Of a stretch of DNA of 15,087 bases, positions 14,117 to 15,087 are shown one piece after another. The stretch lies in assembly GCA_016188575.1 (NCBI GenBank), contig JACPHN010000261.1, forward strand, positions 1 to 15,087. The letters are read 5' to 3'. A program made the translations under genes and the position numbers. Position 1 is the first letter of the stretch, and every line of letters begins with the position of its first letter. The stretch is from Candidatus Schekmanbacteria bacterium. Lineage in GTDB: Bacteria > CSSED10-310 > JACPHN01. The notes below the pieces were generated by a model. That model was not told where the DNA came from. It was given only the letters and a program-made list of their open reading frames with translations, and made no database searches.

Positions 14117-14946
14117 GGAGCGAGAAGCCGCCCGACGGCATCACGCACACGACCACCGATACTTCAACATTTACACGAAGAATTTCACCGACGGCACGCT
14201 CGGTCTTGCGACGTTCCCCCAGCAAGACGCCGGCGCCCACCGCAGGACCCGGAGCTTTTGCAGAAGCACGCGTCGGCGCTTCTCGCGGCGGGCGAAAGCC
14301 GACCTCGAGACTGCCGCCAAGCTCGAAACTGCGGGGCTCGAGGCGCAGGCCGGCCTGGTCGAGCAGGAGCTTGCGTCACTCGTCCAGCCAGACGGAGCGA
14401 ATGCCGAGCTTGTGGGTGGCCTGATCGAGGCGGCGCACGCCGCGTCGGCTGAGGGCCAGGATGGGCTGGCAGCACGGGCGCTGGCGTTACGGAAGGCGAT
14501 CAACGGCCGGCGGCTACGCCATGACGAGTGGTACCAGGACCAGTTGCGCGAGCTGCAGGTGGCGCTGAGCCAGGAGCCGCAGAACGGCGACCGGTACGCG
14601 GACCTCGGCTGGTTCCTCTACGAGCAGGCCAGCGTGCGGAGCGAGCGAGTCGAGCCGCGCGGCAAGGCGCGCCGCTACCGCTACCAAACTCAAGACTGGC
14701 AGCAGCGCGAGCTTCAGCGCGCCCAGCAGTTGGCCGAGCAGGCGCTACAGCTCGCTCCAGACGATACGCGGGCGATGACGCTGAAGGCTGCCGTGCAGAT
14801 CTGGTACGGTCAGTACGCCGTCGCCGAGAACCTGCTGCGCCATACGTTGCAGGTCAAGCCCGACGACCCTCACGCGCTGGAGCTCTTCGCGCAAGTGCTG
14901 CAGGCGGCTGCGGCGCAAAAGAGCGCCGCTGCGGCAGACCTCAAGA
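14113..14946 (+). pseudogene. TPR protein gene, frameshifted at the 5' end and cut by an IS66-type element
   Basis: From an ATG at 14113 that overlaps the previous stop, protein-like sequence moves between frames: MRSEKPPDGITH (one frame), RYFNIYTKNFTDGTLGLATF (next frame, about 14157-14240), DPELLQKHASALLAAGE (third frame, about 14247-14298), then ADLETAAKLETAGLEAQAGL and onward in the second frame to the IS junction. The last part is a helical TPR-type region: RYADLGWFLYEQASVRSE, AQQLAEQALQLAPDDTRAM, YAVAENLLRHTLQVKPDDPH and ALELFAQVLQAAAAQKSAAA. No signal peptide is seen. At 14947 the frame enters the terminal repeat of an insertion sequence and picks up a foreign basic tail before stopping at 15041. 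Either several indels accumulated after the insertion killed the gene, or the 5' shifts are assembly errors; the IS break is independent of them. Partner and role unknown. Confidence 0.65.
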
Positions 14947-15087
14947 GTAAGCGTTCACCTCATCATGCCCCCGCCAGGCAGAGAGGCACGCGAGCGCCCG
15001 GTAGGATAGAAGGAGCGGATCGCCCCTCGAGGCGTGCCTGAGCGGCTTCGGTCAGGTACGCGAAGACGTTCCTCTTCTGCTGCCTGA
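14947..15087 (-). mobile_element. IS66-family insertion sequence, right end; continues beyond the window
   Basis: The boundary is placed where the TPR coding character ends and GTAAGCGTTCACC begins: IS66-family terminal repeats typically start GTAA. It lies 16 bases beyond the stop of the transposase fragment. IS66 elements make 8-bp target duplications, so CCTCAAGA (14939-14946) is the predicted duplication; its partner would be outside the window. Confidence 0.6.
14963..15087 (-). CDS. tnpC: IS66-family transposase (TnpC), C-terminal 40 residues; partial at right edge
   Basis: The - strand frame entering from the right edge reads RQQKRNVFAYLTEAAQARL, EGRSAPSILP, GARVPLCLAGA and a TGA at 14965-14963. 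The RQQ.RNV..YLTEA..A.L.G..APS.LP pattern is the usual C-terminus of IS66-type DDE transposases, following the catalytic Glu region, which lies outside the window. The stop is close to the putative element end, as expected for the last gene of an IS66 unit (tnpA-tnpB-tnpC). Whether the element is complete cannot be judged here. Confidence 0.72.
   Translation of the reverse strand, partial: RQQKRNVFAYLTEAAQARLEGRSAPSILPGARVPLCLAGA

Overview
The window is high-GC bacterial chromosomal DNA, probably from an environmental organism of uncertain phylum (Myxococcota, Binatota or a similar Gram-negative group; inferred only from base composition, REP-like palindromes and the secreted-protein style). 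It holds seven apparently intact protein genes, all on the + strand, separated by intergenic stretches that contain relics of dead genes and palindromic repeats. No tRNA, rRNA or CRISPR array was seen.

Left part (1-1773): the 5' end of a secreted protein gene runs off the left edge on the - strand, with its start apparently frameshifted. A decayed PD40/TolB-type beta-propeller fragment, also on the - strand, follows. The rest is degenerate sequence with a 13-bp inverted repeat pair and REP-like palindromes. At 1774-4395 lies a large secreted S8 subtilisin-like protease with a C-terminal anchor-like segment.

Middle (4396-8847): this is a run of relics around two live genes. There is a perfect 12-bp-stem palindrome beside a DUF559 nuclease fragment (- strand). 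Next is a signal-peptide start joined out of frame to the last quarter of an M48/Ste24 membrane protease. A secreted TPR protein follows (5629-6498), then the tail of a TauE/SafE permease, then an intact cytoplasmic GH51 alpha-L-arabinofuranosidase (6716-8215). After that come an unidentified C-terminal fragment, a 43-codon signal-peptide-like ORF with a very good ribosome binding site, and a second REP-like element.

Right part (8848-15087): this is the dense, conserved part. It carries an alpha/beta hydrolase that may be leaderless, then threonine 3-dehydrogenase (epimerase type) and 2-amino-3-ketobutyrate CoA ligase. Those two adjacent genes form the threonine-to-glycine plus acetyl-CoA pathway. 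A YcaQ/AlkX-type winged-helix DNA glycosylase follows, then a gamma-glutamylcyclotransferase-like gene, then a TPR gene. The last three are joined by two ATGA start/stop overlaps. The TPR gene is broken: its 5' part uses several reading frames and its 3' part is cut at 14947 by the end of an IS66-family insertion sequence, whose transposase tail runs off the right edge.

I did not find a clearly new defence or biosynthetic system. The most informative signals are the IS66 junction, the coupled glycosylase/cyclotransferase/TPR operon, the relic-rich intergenic regions and the dispersed palindromic repeat.
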